From contig NZ_VWRQ01000002.1 of the NCBI RefSeq assembly GCF_008635795.1, forward strand, positions 62,001 through 126,000: a stretch of DNA of 64,000 bases, given 5' to 3'. Source of the stretch: Paenibacillus tepidiphilus (GTDB taxonomy: Bacteria > Bacillota > Bacilli > Paenibacillales > Paenibacillaceae). The position numbers and the translations under genes are program-made. The notes beneath the pieces are model-generated. The model was not told where the DNA came from. It did no database searches and saw only the letters and a list, made by a program, of their open reading frames with translations. Below are positions 7,720-16,603 of the stretch, in pieces. Numbering within the stretch: the stretch's first letter is position 1; each line of letters begins with the position of its first letter.

Positions 7720-9612
7720 TTAGTCCAGACTGATTCTAATTTCCCTTCCCCCAGCCGTAATTATCCTGATGCTGTCTCGCAAGAAATCCGCATTCAGCGC
7801 GGATTCCGGCGATTGCTCCAGCACGACCCCAAGCCTGCGGACCTGTTCCTCTGGAGCTGCAGCCTCCGCCGGATCGCCGTATACAGCCGAGGCCAGCCAG
7901 TGCACGCCCGGTGCCAGGGACGCCGTCAGTGTCGGCAGTACGGTCCGCGGGTGCAGCAGATTGGTGTCGGGGTTCGGCCAGACCAGCTCTGCTTTGCCGT
8001 AACCCAGCAGCCCCCGGATGCCGCTTGTTCCCCAGCCTGTCGATACTATGGTCTCCAGGCCGCCGATCCGCTGCTCAAGCTCCGTTTCCTGGCCGAGGGC
8101 GAAGCCGCCCTCCGCCGCATCCAGCGGCCGGCCGGTTGCAATCCGGTGAATCCGGATGTGCCAGGGCAGCCCGGCGACAATCCAGGTGCGGACCTCAACG
8201 TCCGTCCATGGCTTCCATACCGAGCGAAGCACATTGTCCGTAATTTCGGACTCCAGATTCTGGCGTCTGACCCGGTACAGATTGTCTCCGCCTTCGCTTA
8301 AGGCGAGCATGGAATCGAACGCGCCCTGCCCAAGCCCCCATTCGGCGCGCGGCACGCTGAAGCCGAAGGCGGTGGAGTATACGAATTTCTCATACTTCGC
8401 CGAGGTGTGGGTATGGGCGTTGCTGGACAGGTGGCCGCTGTTGAAGGCCGCTACATGCCCTGCTTCCTCCTCGCGGACCATCACCAGATGGGGTGGCTGC
8501 TGCACGGTAACCGCCGGAATGTCCGGCAGCGGCAGCTCAGCCACCTGCCAGAAGGGATGATCTTCGCCAAAGGCCAGCGGCAGGAAGGTCTTGAGCGCCC
8601 AATACGGTGAGCCGGGGGCGTTATAGCTCTCCGCCATAATCAGGTTCGGATAGGCGTAACCGATGGTCAGCACGCCCCGGTCGTCAAAGATCGGCCGGCT
8701 GAACCACCAGCGCAGGTTGCGCAGCACCAGCCCCTTCACGACACCGGGCGCAATGCCGTCCACACCGGCGTAGGCATATGCGCTCCAGAACGCCGACTGG
8801 GCGAAGCGGTAGGCGAGGCTGCGGCCATAAGGCAGCGCCGAGCCGTCCGGAGAGAACCAGGCCATGAACTGCGGCGCGAACAGGCGGGCCCGCTCTTTGA
8901 ACAAGAGGGAGCGCTCCGGGTCTTCTTTTTCCATCAGCTTGGCGTATAAGAGGCTATAATAATGGATGGCAAAAGGGCCGTAGTAATCGCTGTGCCCGCC
9001 TACCCCGTCGCTGTACCAGCCTTCCCCGAGATAGAAGGCATCCATCCGCTGCAAATTTCTCTCCATCTGTCCGGCATCAAAGGCAAGCCCCAGCTTCTTG
9101 AATCCGGCATTGACCAGTACATTGAAGAACAGCCAGTTGCAGTCGTGGCACGGATGGGCATTGATCTGGTTCAGCCAGTGATACAGCCGTTCCTGCTCCA
9201 GGGGAGCAAGCGGCTGCCAGATCCGCTCCGGGATGGCCGCCAGTGCGAAGCCGAAGACCGCCATCTCCACCAGCCGCTGGTCGTAGTCGCTGACTTCGCC
9301 CCAGTATTCTTCATGCGACGGATCGGTGCCGTGCCGGATACCGTCCAGCACGGTGTCCATTAGGTCGCTGTCTCCGCCGCCCATGAGCAGCGGCACCAGG
9401 CCCCACAGCACCCGCGAGAAGCCTTCCATCTCGGCGATCACCGCCGGATAGCCGGCGCCGGTCTTGCCAACGCTTAGCCGGGCGTTGCCCGGACTGTAAT
9501 GCGGCTTAAGCGGATCGGTCAGCTGGCTGAGCGCCAGCACCAGATCCTGGCGTGTCTGGAGCGGATTGTCTTTGATTGTGGAACCTGCAGCTGTCAAATC
9601 GTTATTCATCAT
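7720..9612 (-). CDS. DUF2264 family protein (long form)
   Basis: A cytoplasmic protein of 630 residues matching the DUF2264 family across its N-terminal 370 residues, including HPCHDCNWLFFNVLVNAGFKKLG and YSDGVGGHSDYYGPFAIHYYS. These give an alpha/alpha-toroid appearance like polysaccharide lyases and GH88/105 enzymes. The C-terminal 250 residues are probably a beta domain. No signal peptide is present. DUF2264 has no firmly assigned reaction that I can cite, but it recurs beside glycoside hydrolases and lyases. It is the last gene of a minus-strand cluster, 9 bases after the GH88 gene. A second, shorter DUF2264 gene begins the same cluster. Confidence 0.85.
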   Translation of the reverse strand: MMNNDLTAAGSTIKDNPLQTRQDLVLALSQLTDPLKPHYSPGNARLSVGKTGAGYPAVIAEMEGFSRVLWGLVPLLMGGGDSDLMDTVLDGIRHGTDPSHEEYWGEVSDYDQRLVEMAVFGFALAAIPERIWQPLAPLEQERLYHWLNQINAHPCHDCNWLFFNVLVNAGFKKLGLAFDAGQMERNLQRMDAFYLGEGWYSDGVGGHSDYYGPFAIHYYSLLYAKLMEKEDPERSLLFKERARLFAPQFMAWFSPDGSALPYGRSLAYRFAQSAFWSAYAYAGVDGIAPGVVKGLVLRNLRWWFSRPIFDDRGVLTIGYAYPNLIMAESYNAPGSPYWALKTFLPLAFGEDHPFWQVAELPLPDIPAVTVQQPPHLVMVREEEAGHVAAFNSGHLSSNAHTHTSAKYEKFVYSTAFGFSVPRAEWGLGQGAFDSMLALSEGGDNLYRVRRQNLESEITDNVLRSVWKPWTDVEVRTWIVAGLPWHIRIHRIATGRPLDAAEGGFALGQETELEQRIGGLETIVSTGWGTSGIRGLLGYGKAELVWPNPDTNLLHPRTVLPTLTASLAPGVHWLASAVYGDPAEAAAPEEQVRRLGVVLEQSPESALNADFLRDSIRIITAGGREIRISLD

Positions 9613-9621
9613 CTGTTCCCC

Positions 9622-10758
9622 CTACTCCCAGTAGAATGGTCCGGCATCCTTCGCCCGGGCCAGCGCTTCCACGAAGAAAAAGTCACCGTAAATCAGCGGC
9701 ACATCAATATTCCGGTTCTCCGGATAATTGCTGGTCCCATGCAGCAGGAGTCCTTCTTCATCGTTGTTATCCCAGGAACCGTAATTACGGTACAGGGATT
9801 CGAGGATCTTCATCGCCCCGTCCCGGTACACATGGGCTTCCGTCTCAGCCACAAGGCCCGAGAGCAGCAGCAGCGCGCTGGCCGCGCAGGATCCGGCGGA
9901 TGTATCGCGGAGGTCTCCCGTAGCACCGCCGGTGCGGAAATCCCAGTGCGGCACATGATCCTCCGGCAGCCGGGTCAGGAAGAAATGGCTCACTTGCTGC
10001 GCGGCGTACAGATACTCCGCTTTGCCGCTATGATGGTAAGCCAGCGCCAGGCCATATAAGGCCCAGGCCGTGCCGCGCGACCAGGCCGATTCCGGCGCGT
10101 AGCCCTGTCCGCCCAGCTTCTCCTTCACCTCGCCGGTCTCCGGATCGAAATTGACGATATGATAGACCGAGCCGTCCGGGCGGATGAAATGCTCCAGCAC
10201 CGTGTCCATATGCGCCTCGGCGATATGGCTGTAGCGCGGGTCTCCAGTCGCCCCGGACGCCCAGAAGAGCAGGCTCATATTCATGCAGCAGTCGATAATG
10301 GCGACGCCGCTGTTGTCCTCCCCTTCGCGCCACGGGTTCCAGGCCCGGATGTACCGGCCCTTCAGATTAAAACGGGCGGCCAGATAATTCGCCGCTTTGA
10401 GAGCTCTGATCCGCGAGGCTTCCGAGCCTGTCAGCTTGTAGTTGGCCACGCTCGTCAAGAGCCACATGAAGCCCAGATCATGGTCCAGTCTGACATATCT
10501 GTCCAGCACTTCGTCGAGCCGCTGCTCGCAGCTTTCGGCAATCGCCTTCAGGCTCTCTTCACCGCTCTCGGCATACAGCTGCCAGAGCATGCCCGGCCAG
10601 AAGCCGGCCGTCCACCAGTCCGCCCCCTCCAGCACGTACTTCCCGCCTTGGCTGGCATGGGGGAAATTGGCGCCGATCCGTTTAGTGTTGTTCAGGGTCT
10701 TCGCGAGCGCTTTGCTCCAGGCTTCCTCTACCCAGGCTTGCTGTGCTGTCGTATTCAT
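9622..10758 (-). CDS. GH88 unsaturated glucuronyl hydrolase
   Basis: A 378-residue cytoplasmic enzyme of glycoside hydrolase family 88, which hydrates and opens the unsaturated uronic acid left at the non-reducing end by polysaccharide lyases. Family hallmarks visible are WWTAGFWPGMLW near the N-terminus, the DHDLGFM region with the catalytic-type Asp, and ESAWSRGTAWALYGLALAY. The length is normal. It lies between a heparinase-like lyase and a DUF2264 protein, so the substrate is probably a lyase-derived unsaturated oligosaccharide. Exact sugar specificity (chondroitin, hyaluronan or plant uronide) cannot be read here. Confidence 0.88.
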   Translation of the reverse strand: MNTTAQQAWVEEAWSKALAKTLNNTKRIGANFPHASQGGKYVLEGADWWTAGFWPGMLWQLYAESGEESLKAIAESCEQRLDEVLDRYVRLDHDLGFMWLLTSVANYKLTGSEASRIRALKAANYLAARFNLKGRYIRAWNPWREGEDNSGVAIIDCCMNMSLLFWASGATGDPRYSHIAEAHMDTVLEHFIRPDGSVYHIVNFDPETGEVKEKLGGQGYAPESAWSRGTAWALYGLALAYHHSGKAEYLYAAQQVSHFFLTRLPEDHVPHWDFRTGGATGDLRDTSAGSCAASALLLLSGLVAETEAHVYRDGAMKILESLYRNYGSWDNNDEEGLLLHGTSNYPENRNIDVPLIYGDFFFVEALARAKDAGPFYWE

Positions 10759-10799
10759 TGAACTGATCCCGCCTTTATCTGAAATTGGTGTTTGCCTTC

Positions 10800-12611
10800 T
10801 TATCTGAATTGAAAAATAAAGCTAAAGCTGCCCTCGCTGCCGGGCTGAAGGGCGTGGAAGTCCAGACTATGCCAGACCTGATCCCGGCCGTGATGATCGC
10901 GGTAGGTATGCGCGGAAATCTCCGGCCGTACGTCGCCGGGATCATAAGATACCTCAACTCCGCTGCCATCCGTTCCCGGCAGCAGCACAGCGCCGGGCTC
11001 CAGAAGCTCCGGCCTCCGCCAGGTGACGAACCGCTCGGTCCAGCTCTCCGGAGTGCCCTCATACCGGTATTCATCCCGCAGCTCCAGTCGCGGCAGCCCG
11101 TCCTTATGCCAGGTTAGCGAACGGGTCAGCAAGCGCAGGCCAGCGATGCCGTACGCCTGCGTCAGGTCCATCGTCAGCTCATCCGTCCCGCCCGCCGACG
11201 CGTGCAATACGGCGGCTCTGAACTCCCGGCCCGCCTGTTGGTACTGCCCGTCAATCACCGGGACCGAATGCCCCTGCGAGCCGTTGCAGTCATATTGATA
11301 CCGGCCGGCACCGAAATAGCCGGCCGTATATTCGCCGCTGCCGAGATCGGCGGCGTACACTTCGCCCCGGCCGGTCAGGATGAAGTGGCCGAGGTCGTTG
11401 TGGTTATGGGGCTCGTCGTTGTGGCCGCCTTTGGCGGCGAACCCGAACGTGCCCGCCTCCGAGACATGCCGCGACAGCAGCCAGGCGGCATCGGGAAGAT
11501 ACACGCTGGCCGCGTCCCATGCGGACTGCCCGCTCCCCGGGCGTGGCCACAGCAGGTTGCGCAGCGCATGGGCGAACCGGCTGCAGTGGTCGTCGGTATA
11601 CGGCGCGCGGAGGGCGGCTGGCGGCCGCCCGACCTCACCGGGGTAGATCCCGGCCAGATAATGGGAGAGCCCCATCATCACACGCCCCTGCGGCTGTGAA
11701 TCCGAGAAGTTCGCCACCAGGCTGCCGTCGATGAAGCATTGCTGCTGAAAGCGGGCGATTCTGCGGACCTTGTCATGGCGGAACCAGTCCAGCTCACCTC
11801 TGCTCCGGGAGCGGAGCAGGCCGCTGTAATAGGTGAAATAGCCGAAGCCGTAATTCCAGTAGCCCATTCCTTCCGGACAGGCACCGTCCTCCCCGAAGCC
11901 TTCCAGATAATAGCGCATGCTGCTTTCCGTCTTATACAGAATGTCCGTCAGTCTCTCAGCATCGTCCACAGCCAGCAGAGCAGCGGCACCGATTGACCCG
12001 GCGCAGACCGCTGCCCAGTTATGCCGGGAGGTCTCCCAGGAATAAGGGCCCTGTCCGAGAAAAGGCTGGAACAGCCTGCGCTCCGCTTCCTGGCGCATCC
12101 GTGAACGGAGCAGCGCCGGAAGCCTGTCGCCCAGCAGCAGCGAAATCTCGCTCAGCGTAAAGCCTGTCTCGGCAGAGAACAGGTCGATATGGCTGTCAAT
12201 GTCTCTAATCTCCTCTGCCCGGGGCAGATGGGCCGGAAGGCACCAGGTGTATTCATCGCATATGGCCTGAATGATTGCTTCCAGCTGTTCAAGATGCCTT
12301 GCATGCTCCGGCTCCAGCAGCGCCAGGAAGACATACGTATTCAGCCGCCTCCTCCGTTCGAAATAGACCCGTTCATACTCCAGTCGGGAGCCGGTACGGG
12401 CAAAGATCGAGAATAACTCCGGCGTCAGCTCCGGAATGGGCTGCCCGTCCAGCCGCTCTCCCTCCGCGCGGATCTCGAACATATCCGCCGCCAAATGTGC
12501 GGACCCGGCCGCTTGTTCCCAAAAGGCGGCTGCTCCGCCGTACGGATAATAAAGGTCCAAAGATACCGGCTGCATTTCCCGTACCTTGGCCAACAGTTCC
12601 TGCTTCGTCAT
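10800..12611 (-). CDS. heparinase II/III family protein (polysaccharide lyase-like)
   Basis: A 603-residue protein with an N-terminal alpha-helical toroid and a C-terminal heparinase II/III-like beta-sandwich domain. The diagnostic segment is GGHNDEPHNHNDLGHFIL, followed by SGEYTAGYFGAGRYQYDCNGSQGHSVP. Such enzymes cleave uronic-acid-containing polysaccharides by beta-elimination, giving the unsaturated ends that GH88 removes. There is no signal peptide, so it should act on imported oligosaccharides rather than extracellular polymer. It is the second gene of the cluster, between the short DUF2264 gene and the GH88 gene. Confidence 0.85.
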   Translation of the reverse strand: MTKQELLAKVREMQPVSLDLYYPYGGAAAFWEQAAGSAHLAADMFEIRAEGERLDGQPIPELTPELFSIFARTGSRLEYERVYFERRRRLNTYVFLALLEPEHARHLEQLEAIIQAICDEYTWCLPAHLPRAEEIRDIDSHIDLFSAETGFTLSEISLLLGDRLPALLRSRMRQEAERRLFQPFLGQGPYSWETSRHNWAAVCAGSIGAAALLAVDDAERLTDILYKTESSMRYYLEGFGEDGACPEGMGYWNYGFGYFTYYSGLLRSRSRGELDWFRHDKVRRIARFQQQCFIDGSLVANFSDSQPQGRVMMGLSHYLAGIYPGEVGRPPAALRAPYTDDHCSRFAHALRNLLWPRPGSGQSAWDAASVYLPDAAWLLSRHVSEAGTFGFAAKGGHNDEPHNHNDLGHFILTGRGEVYAADLGSGEYTAGYFGAGRYQYDCNGSQGHSVPVIDGQYQQAGREFRAAVLHASAGGTDELTMDLTQAYGIAGLRLLTRSLTWHKDGLPRLELRDEYRYEGTPESWTERFVTWRRPELLEPGAVLLPGTDGSGVEVSYDPGDVRPEISAHTYRDHHGRDQVWHSLDFHALQPGSEGSFSFIFQFR

Positions 12612-12653
12612 TCCTTCTTCCTCCCGCCGATCAAGCTTGTTGATGATGCCTGC

Positions 12654-13799
12654 CTATTTCCCAAGCGCCTGATCCCGCAGCACATTCTCGCCAGAGGCAA
12701 TCCGCTGCGAGGTCCATTTCATGTCTTCCCCGGCCCAGAACGGATCGGAAGGGAGCAGGCCGAGCGGCAGAAATACGGCTGCGCATAAGTACAGGCTGCC
12801 TGTATTGATATAGCCCTCGGCCAGATCCGGCTGGTAGCCGTAGACGCCCGGGCGCAGCCAGCCGTGCTCATCGAAATTGCCGGGGGCCTCCATCGTCCGC
12901 CGGAGGACGGCGGTCAGGGCGCAGCGCACCTGCTGCGGCGGAAGCGCTTCCGGGAGGAAGTGCTGCAAAGCCGCCTGCGCCAGCAGCTGAAAGGCGCCGA
13001 ACCGGTACACAATGGAGCGGCCGGTGAACGGATAGGTTCCGTCAGTCGCAATCATCCGCTCCTGAACGGCGGCATACCGCCTGGCCCGCTCCAGGATAAG
13101 CGGCTTCAGCGCTGCATACTGCGCCGACTCGCGTTCAAACACAGTGACCACATCTGCAAGCATCGGCTGAATAACGAAGCTGTTGTAATAGTCCCAGTGG
13201 AACTCCTTGCCGTCCCCGTAGACACCGTCGCCCTTGTACCAGTCCATGAACATATGGACGGCATAGCCGACGCGCATCCGGTCATAGTCCGGATCGCCAA
13301 GAATGTACAGCGCAGCCTCGACCATCGCGCTGAACAGCAGCCAGTTGCTGCCGCTTGGCGCCGTGCGGTGCGTCTGCTTCAGCGCGGCAATAACGTTCAG
13401 CTTAACGCGGCCGTCCAGCCGCCCGGCCAGCGTCCGCGGCGCGCGCACCAGCGCGTGCGCCAGGAAGGCCGCATCGACCAGCGGCTGGCCCTCGGTCTTG
13501 AAATTCATAACATCCGGCGACTCCGGATCGGTCGCAGCATCCATCGCTTCCAGCATCACGCCGGCATAACGGGCCCGCAGCCGCTCTTCTTCGCCTTCCA
13601 GCCCCTCCAGCTCCAGCCAGGGAGCCATTCCGCAGGCCAGCCGGGCAAAAGCCTCAAGCTGGGCGAACTCGCTGCGGTCCGCATGGAAGGCTGTCGGCAG
13701 CTCCTGCTTCAATTGTCTCCGGCTCAGGGCATCCAGTACCGGATGGCCGATCTGGAGCATAGTGTCGACCCAATATTTTCGCGTATCTGCAATATTCAT
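12654..13799 (-). CDS. DUF2264 family protein (short form)
   Basis: A 381-residue DUF2264 protein consisting only of the toroid part. Family signatures are SGSNWLLFSAMVEAALYILG and YKGDGVYGDGKEFHWDYYNSFVIQPML. A GTG frame opens at 13826, but the ATG at 13799 (MNIADTRKYW) has GGAAAGGA 11 bases upstream and is preferred. It is the first gene of the acidic-oligosaccharide cluster, transcribed divergently from the AraC regulator at 13935. The two DUF2264 copies differ strongly in sequence and length, suggesting different substrates or steps. Confidence 0.82.
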   Translation of the reverse strand: MNIADTRKYWVDTMLQIGHPVLDALSRRQLKQELPTAFHADRSEFAQLEAFARLACGMAPWLELEGLEGEEERLRARYAGVMLEAMDAATDPESPDVMNFKTEGQPLVDAAFLAHALVRAPRTLAGRLDGRVKLNVIAALKQTHRTAPSGSNWLLFSAMVEAALYILGDPDYDRMRVGYAVHMFMDWYKGDGVYGDGKEFHWDYYNSFVIQPMLADVVTVFERESAQYAALKPLILERARRYAAVQERMIATDGTYPFTGRSIVYRFGAFQLLAQAALQHFLPEALPPQQVRCALTAVLRRTMEAPGNFDEHGWLRPGVYGYQPDLAEGYINTGSLYLCAAVFLPLGLLPSDPFWAGEDMKWTSQRIASGENVLRDQALGK

Positions 13800-13884
13800 C
13801 TGAGCTTTCGTCCTTTCCGTTTGCACAATCTTCCTCTATAGTTTACTGTTGAATTATTGCAATGTCTTTGCGATTCATGATGAT

Positions 13885-13911
13885 TTATTGCGATTATTGC
13901 GATTATTGCGA
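13885..13911. repeat. three tandem 9-bp repeats in a divergent promoter region
   Basis: TTATTGCGA is repeated exactly three times (13885, 13894, 13903). Related copies occur at 13854 (TTATTGCAA) and 13865 (TCTTTGCGA). They lie between the short DUF2264 gene and the AraC regulator gene. Direct repeats are the usual layout of AraC-family operators, so this is a candidate operator. Confidence 0.6.
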
Positions 13912-13934
13912 TCAATCAGAAAGGGGCTGGGCAG

Positions 13935-14774
13935 TTGAAGAATGCCAAGTATTATCAAGCGTTCCACGGCGATATTCTGGCGGGTCTCGGCAACTCGCCG
14001 GTCTCTCCTACCCGTGATTTTCATATCCACGATCACTACGAGATCTTCCTGTTCCTGGGCGGCAAGGTCAACGTCTTCGTGGAGCAGTACAGCTATCCGC
14101 TGCAGCGTGGAGATGTGCTTATCTTCAACAACCACGAAATTCATAAAATCATCAATCTGACCTCGGACCCCTATGAACGGCTGACGGTTCATTTCCGGGC
14201 GCCCCAGGTCTACCCTTACTGCACCGCAGCCACCAACCTGCTCGCCTGCTTCCAGAACCGCCGTCCCGGCGAGCATAATCTGGCGCATATGGACGAAGCA
14301 TTGCTTACAGAATATATGGAGCTCTCCGCACGCCTGATCGGGATCTTGCAGCAGCCGAAGCACGGCAGCGACGTGCTCGCCCTGACTTATCTGGTCCAGC
14401 TTCTGGTCCTGATAGATGAGCTGTATACACGCACCCGCTCCGAGGTGTCCAGTATCATCTCGCCGCATATCCAGTCGGCTATGAGCTATATCGACAACCA
14501 TCTGCAGAGCAGCCTGTCACTGGAGCAGGTCGCCGGAGCGCTCGGACTCGATAAATATTATCTCAGCCATATGTTCAAGGAGCAGACCGGGGGAACACTG
14601 TACCGGTACATTTTGCTCAAAAAAATCACGCTCGCCAAGCAGCTCCTGTCCGCCGGAACCTCCGTCTCCGACACCTGCTACCAGGCCGGCTTCAACGATT
14701 ACGCGAATTTCATCCGCACCTTCAAGAACATTACCGGCATTCCGCCCGGCAAGTACGGCAAGTCCGGTCACTGA
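13935..14774 (+). CDS. AraC family regulator with N-terminal cupin domain
   Basis: A transcriptional regulator of 279 residues. The cupin-type sensor domain (residues about 25-100, HIHDHYEIFLFLGGKVNVF) precedes a C-terminal AraC double helix-turn-helix at about 175-275 (LSLEQVAGALGLDKYYLSHMF and VSDTCYQAGFNDYANFIRTF). The start is TTG, eight bases after AAAGGGG; the next in-frame ATG would remove part of the cupin. It is divergent from the DUF2264/GH88/lyase cluster and is its most likely activator, responding to an imported sugar. Tandem repeats at 13885 may be its binding site. Confidence 0.85.
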   Translation: MKNAKYYQAFHGDILAGLGNSPVSPTRDFHIHDHYEIFLFLGGKVNVFVEQYSYPLQRGDVLIFNNHEIHKIINLTSDPYERLTVHFRAPQVYPYCTAATNLLACFQNRRPGEHNLAHMDEALLTEYMELSARLIGILQQPKHGSDVLALTYLVQLLVLIDELYTRTRSEVSSIISPHIQSAMSYIDNHLQSSLSLEQVAGALGLDKYYLSHMFKEQTGGTLYRYILLKKITLAKQLLSAGTSVSDTCYQAGFNDYANFIRTFKNITGIPPGKYGKSGH

Positions 14775-14922
14775 CGGGGCGGCAGGAGTGATCCTGGCTA
14801 TTTGCTAACCGGGCTTCACATTCATAATCCGGACATAAACAGGAAATTTATTGTTGAAAGCTTCTCTATTATTTAGCCAATTTTCCTGTAAAATTGATTG
14901 AAAAAGAGGGAGAGTGACGACA

Positions 14923-15678
14923 GTGGACAGTAAGGAAAAGTTTTCGAACCGGGTCGATTCCTATGTGAAGTACCGCCCGAGCTATCCGGATGAGGCTGTT
15001 GATTATTTGTATGACATCGCCGGTGTGCGTTCAGTCAGCAAAATATCAGACATCGGCTCAGGTACAGGAATCCTGTCAAAGCTGCTTCTGGAACGCGGAA
15101 GCTATGTCATGGCAGTCGAGCCGAATGAAGCTATGCGGGCAGCGGCAGAGCAAGAGCTGGAGAGCTATCCGAACTTTCAGAGTATACCGGGCTCTGCAGA
15201 AGCTACCGGGCTACCTGATCACTCGGTTGAGTTCATTGTCTGCGCCCAGGCCTTTCACTGGTTTGACCGCTGCGCAGCGCAAGCCGAGTTTCGCAGAATC
15301 CTGCAGCCAGGCGGCAAGGTCATCCTCCTCTGGAATTCCCGCCTAACCAGCGGCACTCCATTTCTTGAAGGGTACGAGCAGCTCCTTCATACATATGGAA
15401 TCGACTACCAAATCGTCAATCATAAGAATATTTCCCGGGCTGTTCTGCTCTCTTTTTTCAAGGAAGGGACGATGCAAGAAGCACGGTTCAGTATGAGCCA
15501 GCAGTTCAATTTCGAGAGCTTGAGCGGCCGGCTGCTATCCTCTTCCTACAGTCCTGTGCCCGGGCATCCTAATTATGATCCGATGATGACAGAGCTGCGA
15601 AAGCTGTTTGACAGGAGTAATCAAGACGGTATGGTATCGTTCGACTATGAAACCGAGAGTTATTGGGGCGAATTGTAG
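14923..15678 (+). CDS. class I SAM-dependent methyltransferase
   Basis: A 251-residue cytoplasmic methyltransferase with SAM-binding motif I ISDIGSGTGILSKLL, acidic loop VEPNEAM, and motif FIVCAQAFHWFD. The frame can start at GTG 14914, but that codon overlaps the GAGGGAG box too closely. GTG at 14923 (MDSKEKFSNRVDSYVKYRPS) has better spacing and matches the usual beginning of this family. The acceptor substrate is unknown. It stands alone between the AraC gene and a convergent sugar transporter, and a bidirectional terminator follows. Confidence 0.82.
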   Translation: MDSKEKFSNRVDSYVKYRPSYPDEAVDYLYDIAGVRSVSKISDIGSGTGILSKLLLERGSYVMAVEPNEAMRAAAEQELESYPNFQSIPGSAEATGLPDHSVEFIVCAQAFHWFDRCAAQAEFRRILQPGGKVILLWNSRLTSGTPFLEGYEQLLHTYGIDYQIVNHKNISRAVLLSFFKEGTMQEARFSMSQQFNFESLSGRLLSSSYSPVPGHPNYDPMMTELRKLFDRSNQDGMVSFDYETESYWGEL

Positions 15679-15692
15679 AGAATACTCTTAAT

Positions 15693-15729
15693 AACCCGGA
15701 AGTCTGCGCTATATGCAGTCTCCCGGGTT
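15693..15729. terminator. bidirectional terminator
   Basis: AACCCGG (15693-15699) pairs with CCGGGTT (15723-15729), with an inner CTGC/GCAG stem and T-rich flanks. It separates the methyltransferase (plus) from the permease gene (minus, stop at 15749). Confidence 0.65.
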
Positions 15730-15748
15730 TCGTTGTTTCATTAGCCCA

Positions 15749-16588
15749 TTAACCTTTGATTCCCGAAGACGCTACCCCTTGCACAAAATACTTCTGCAGC
15801 GCCAGGAACACGATAACCACCGGAATGATCGACACAACGCTGGCGGCCATAATCAGCCCGTACTCTGCGGAATACTGGGAGATGAACATGCGCAGACCGA
15901 TCTGGATCGTCTTCAGCTCCGTTCGGGTCAGATAAATCATCGGCCCCAGGAAGTCATTCCAGGTCGAGACAAAGGTGAAGATCGTCAACGTGGACAGCGC
16001 AGGCTTGGACAGCGGCAGCATAATTTTTGCCCAGATTCCGTATTCGCTGAGTCCGTCGATCCGCGCCGCTTCGCACAGCTCATCTGGCACGCCCTGGTAG
16101 AACTGGCGCATCAGGAATACCCCGAAGGCCGAGAAGGCCTGCAGCAGGATGATGGCCATGTGGGTGTTGTTCAGCCCGAGCTGGCGCATAAGGATGAATT
16201 GCGGCACCATGTAGGCCTGCCAAGGGATGGCGATGGTGGCGATGTAGCCGAGGAACAGAACGTTTTTCCCCTTAAAATGCAGCTTCGAGAACGCATAGGC
16301 CGCAAAGCTGGAGGTCAGCAGCTGCAGCAGCGTCACGATTACCGACAATTTGGCTGTATTGTAAATGAAGCGTCCCAGCGGAATCCGTGTCCAGATGTCC
16401 TGGAAATTCTCCCAGCGCGGATTCGCCGGAATCCACTGCATCGGGAAGGAGAAGACGTCCTTGTTCAGCTTGAGCGATGAGGACAGCATCCATATATACG
16501 GCACAAGCATGCAGAATACCGCTACAGCCAGCAGAGCATAGATCAGCACTTTGGTGGCGATTTTGAAGCCTTGGTTTGTACCTGTCAT
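15749..16588 (-). CDS. carbohydrate ABC transporter permease, MalG type
   Basis: The second permease of a CUT1 sugar importer, 279 residues with six helices. The EAA loop that contacts the ATPase is EAARIDGLSEYGIWAKIMLPLSKPAL. It ends with the typical QKYFVQGVASSGIKG. AGGAGG lies 10 bases before ATG. Operon order is binding protein (17722), MalF-type permease (16604), this gene. No ATPase gene is nearby, so a general ATPase such as MsmX elsewhere is expected. The sugar is not evident, but location suggests oligosaccharides for the neighbouring GH88/lyase cluster or those sensed by the divergent YesM/YesN pair. Confidence 0.92.
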   Translation of the reverse strand: MTGTNQGFKIATKVLIYALLAVAVFCMLVPYIWMLSSSLKLNKDVFSFPMQWIPANPRWENFQDIWTRIPLGRFIYNTAKLSVIVTLLQLLTSSFAAYAFSKLHFKGKNVLFLGYIATIAIPWQAYMVPQFILMRQLGLNNTHMAIILLQAFSAFGVFLMRQFYQGVPDELCEAARIDGLSEYGIWAKIMLPLSKPALSTLTIFTFVSTWNDFLGPMIYLTRTELKTIQIGLRMFISQYSAEYGLIMAASVVSIIPVVIVFLALQKYFVQGVASSGIKG

Positions 16589-16603
16589 ATCGTTCGTATC
16601 CTC

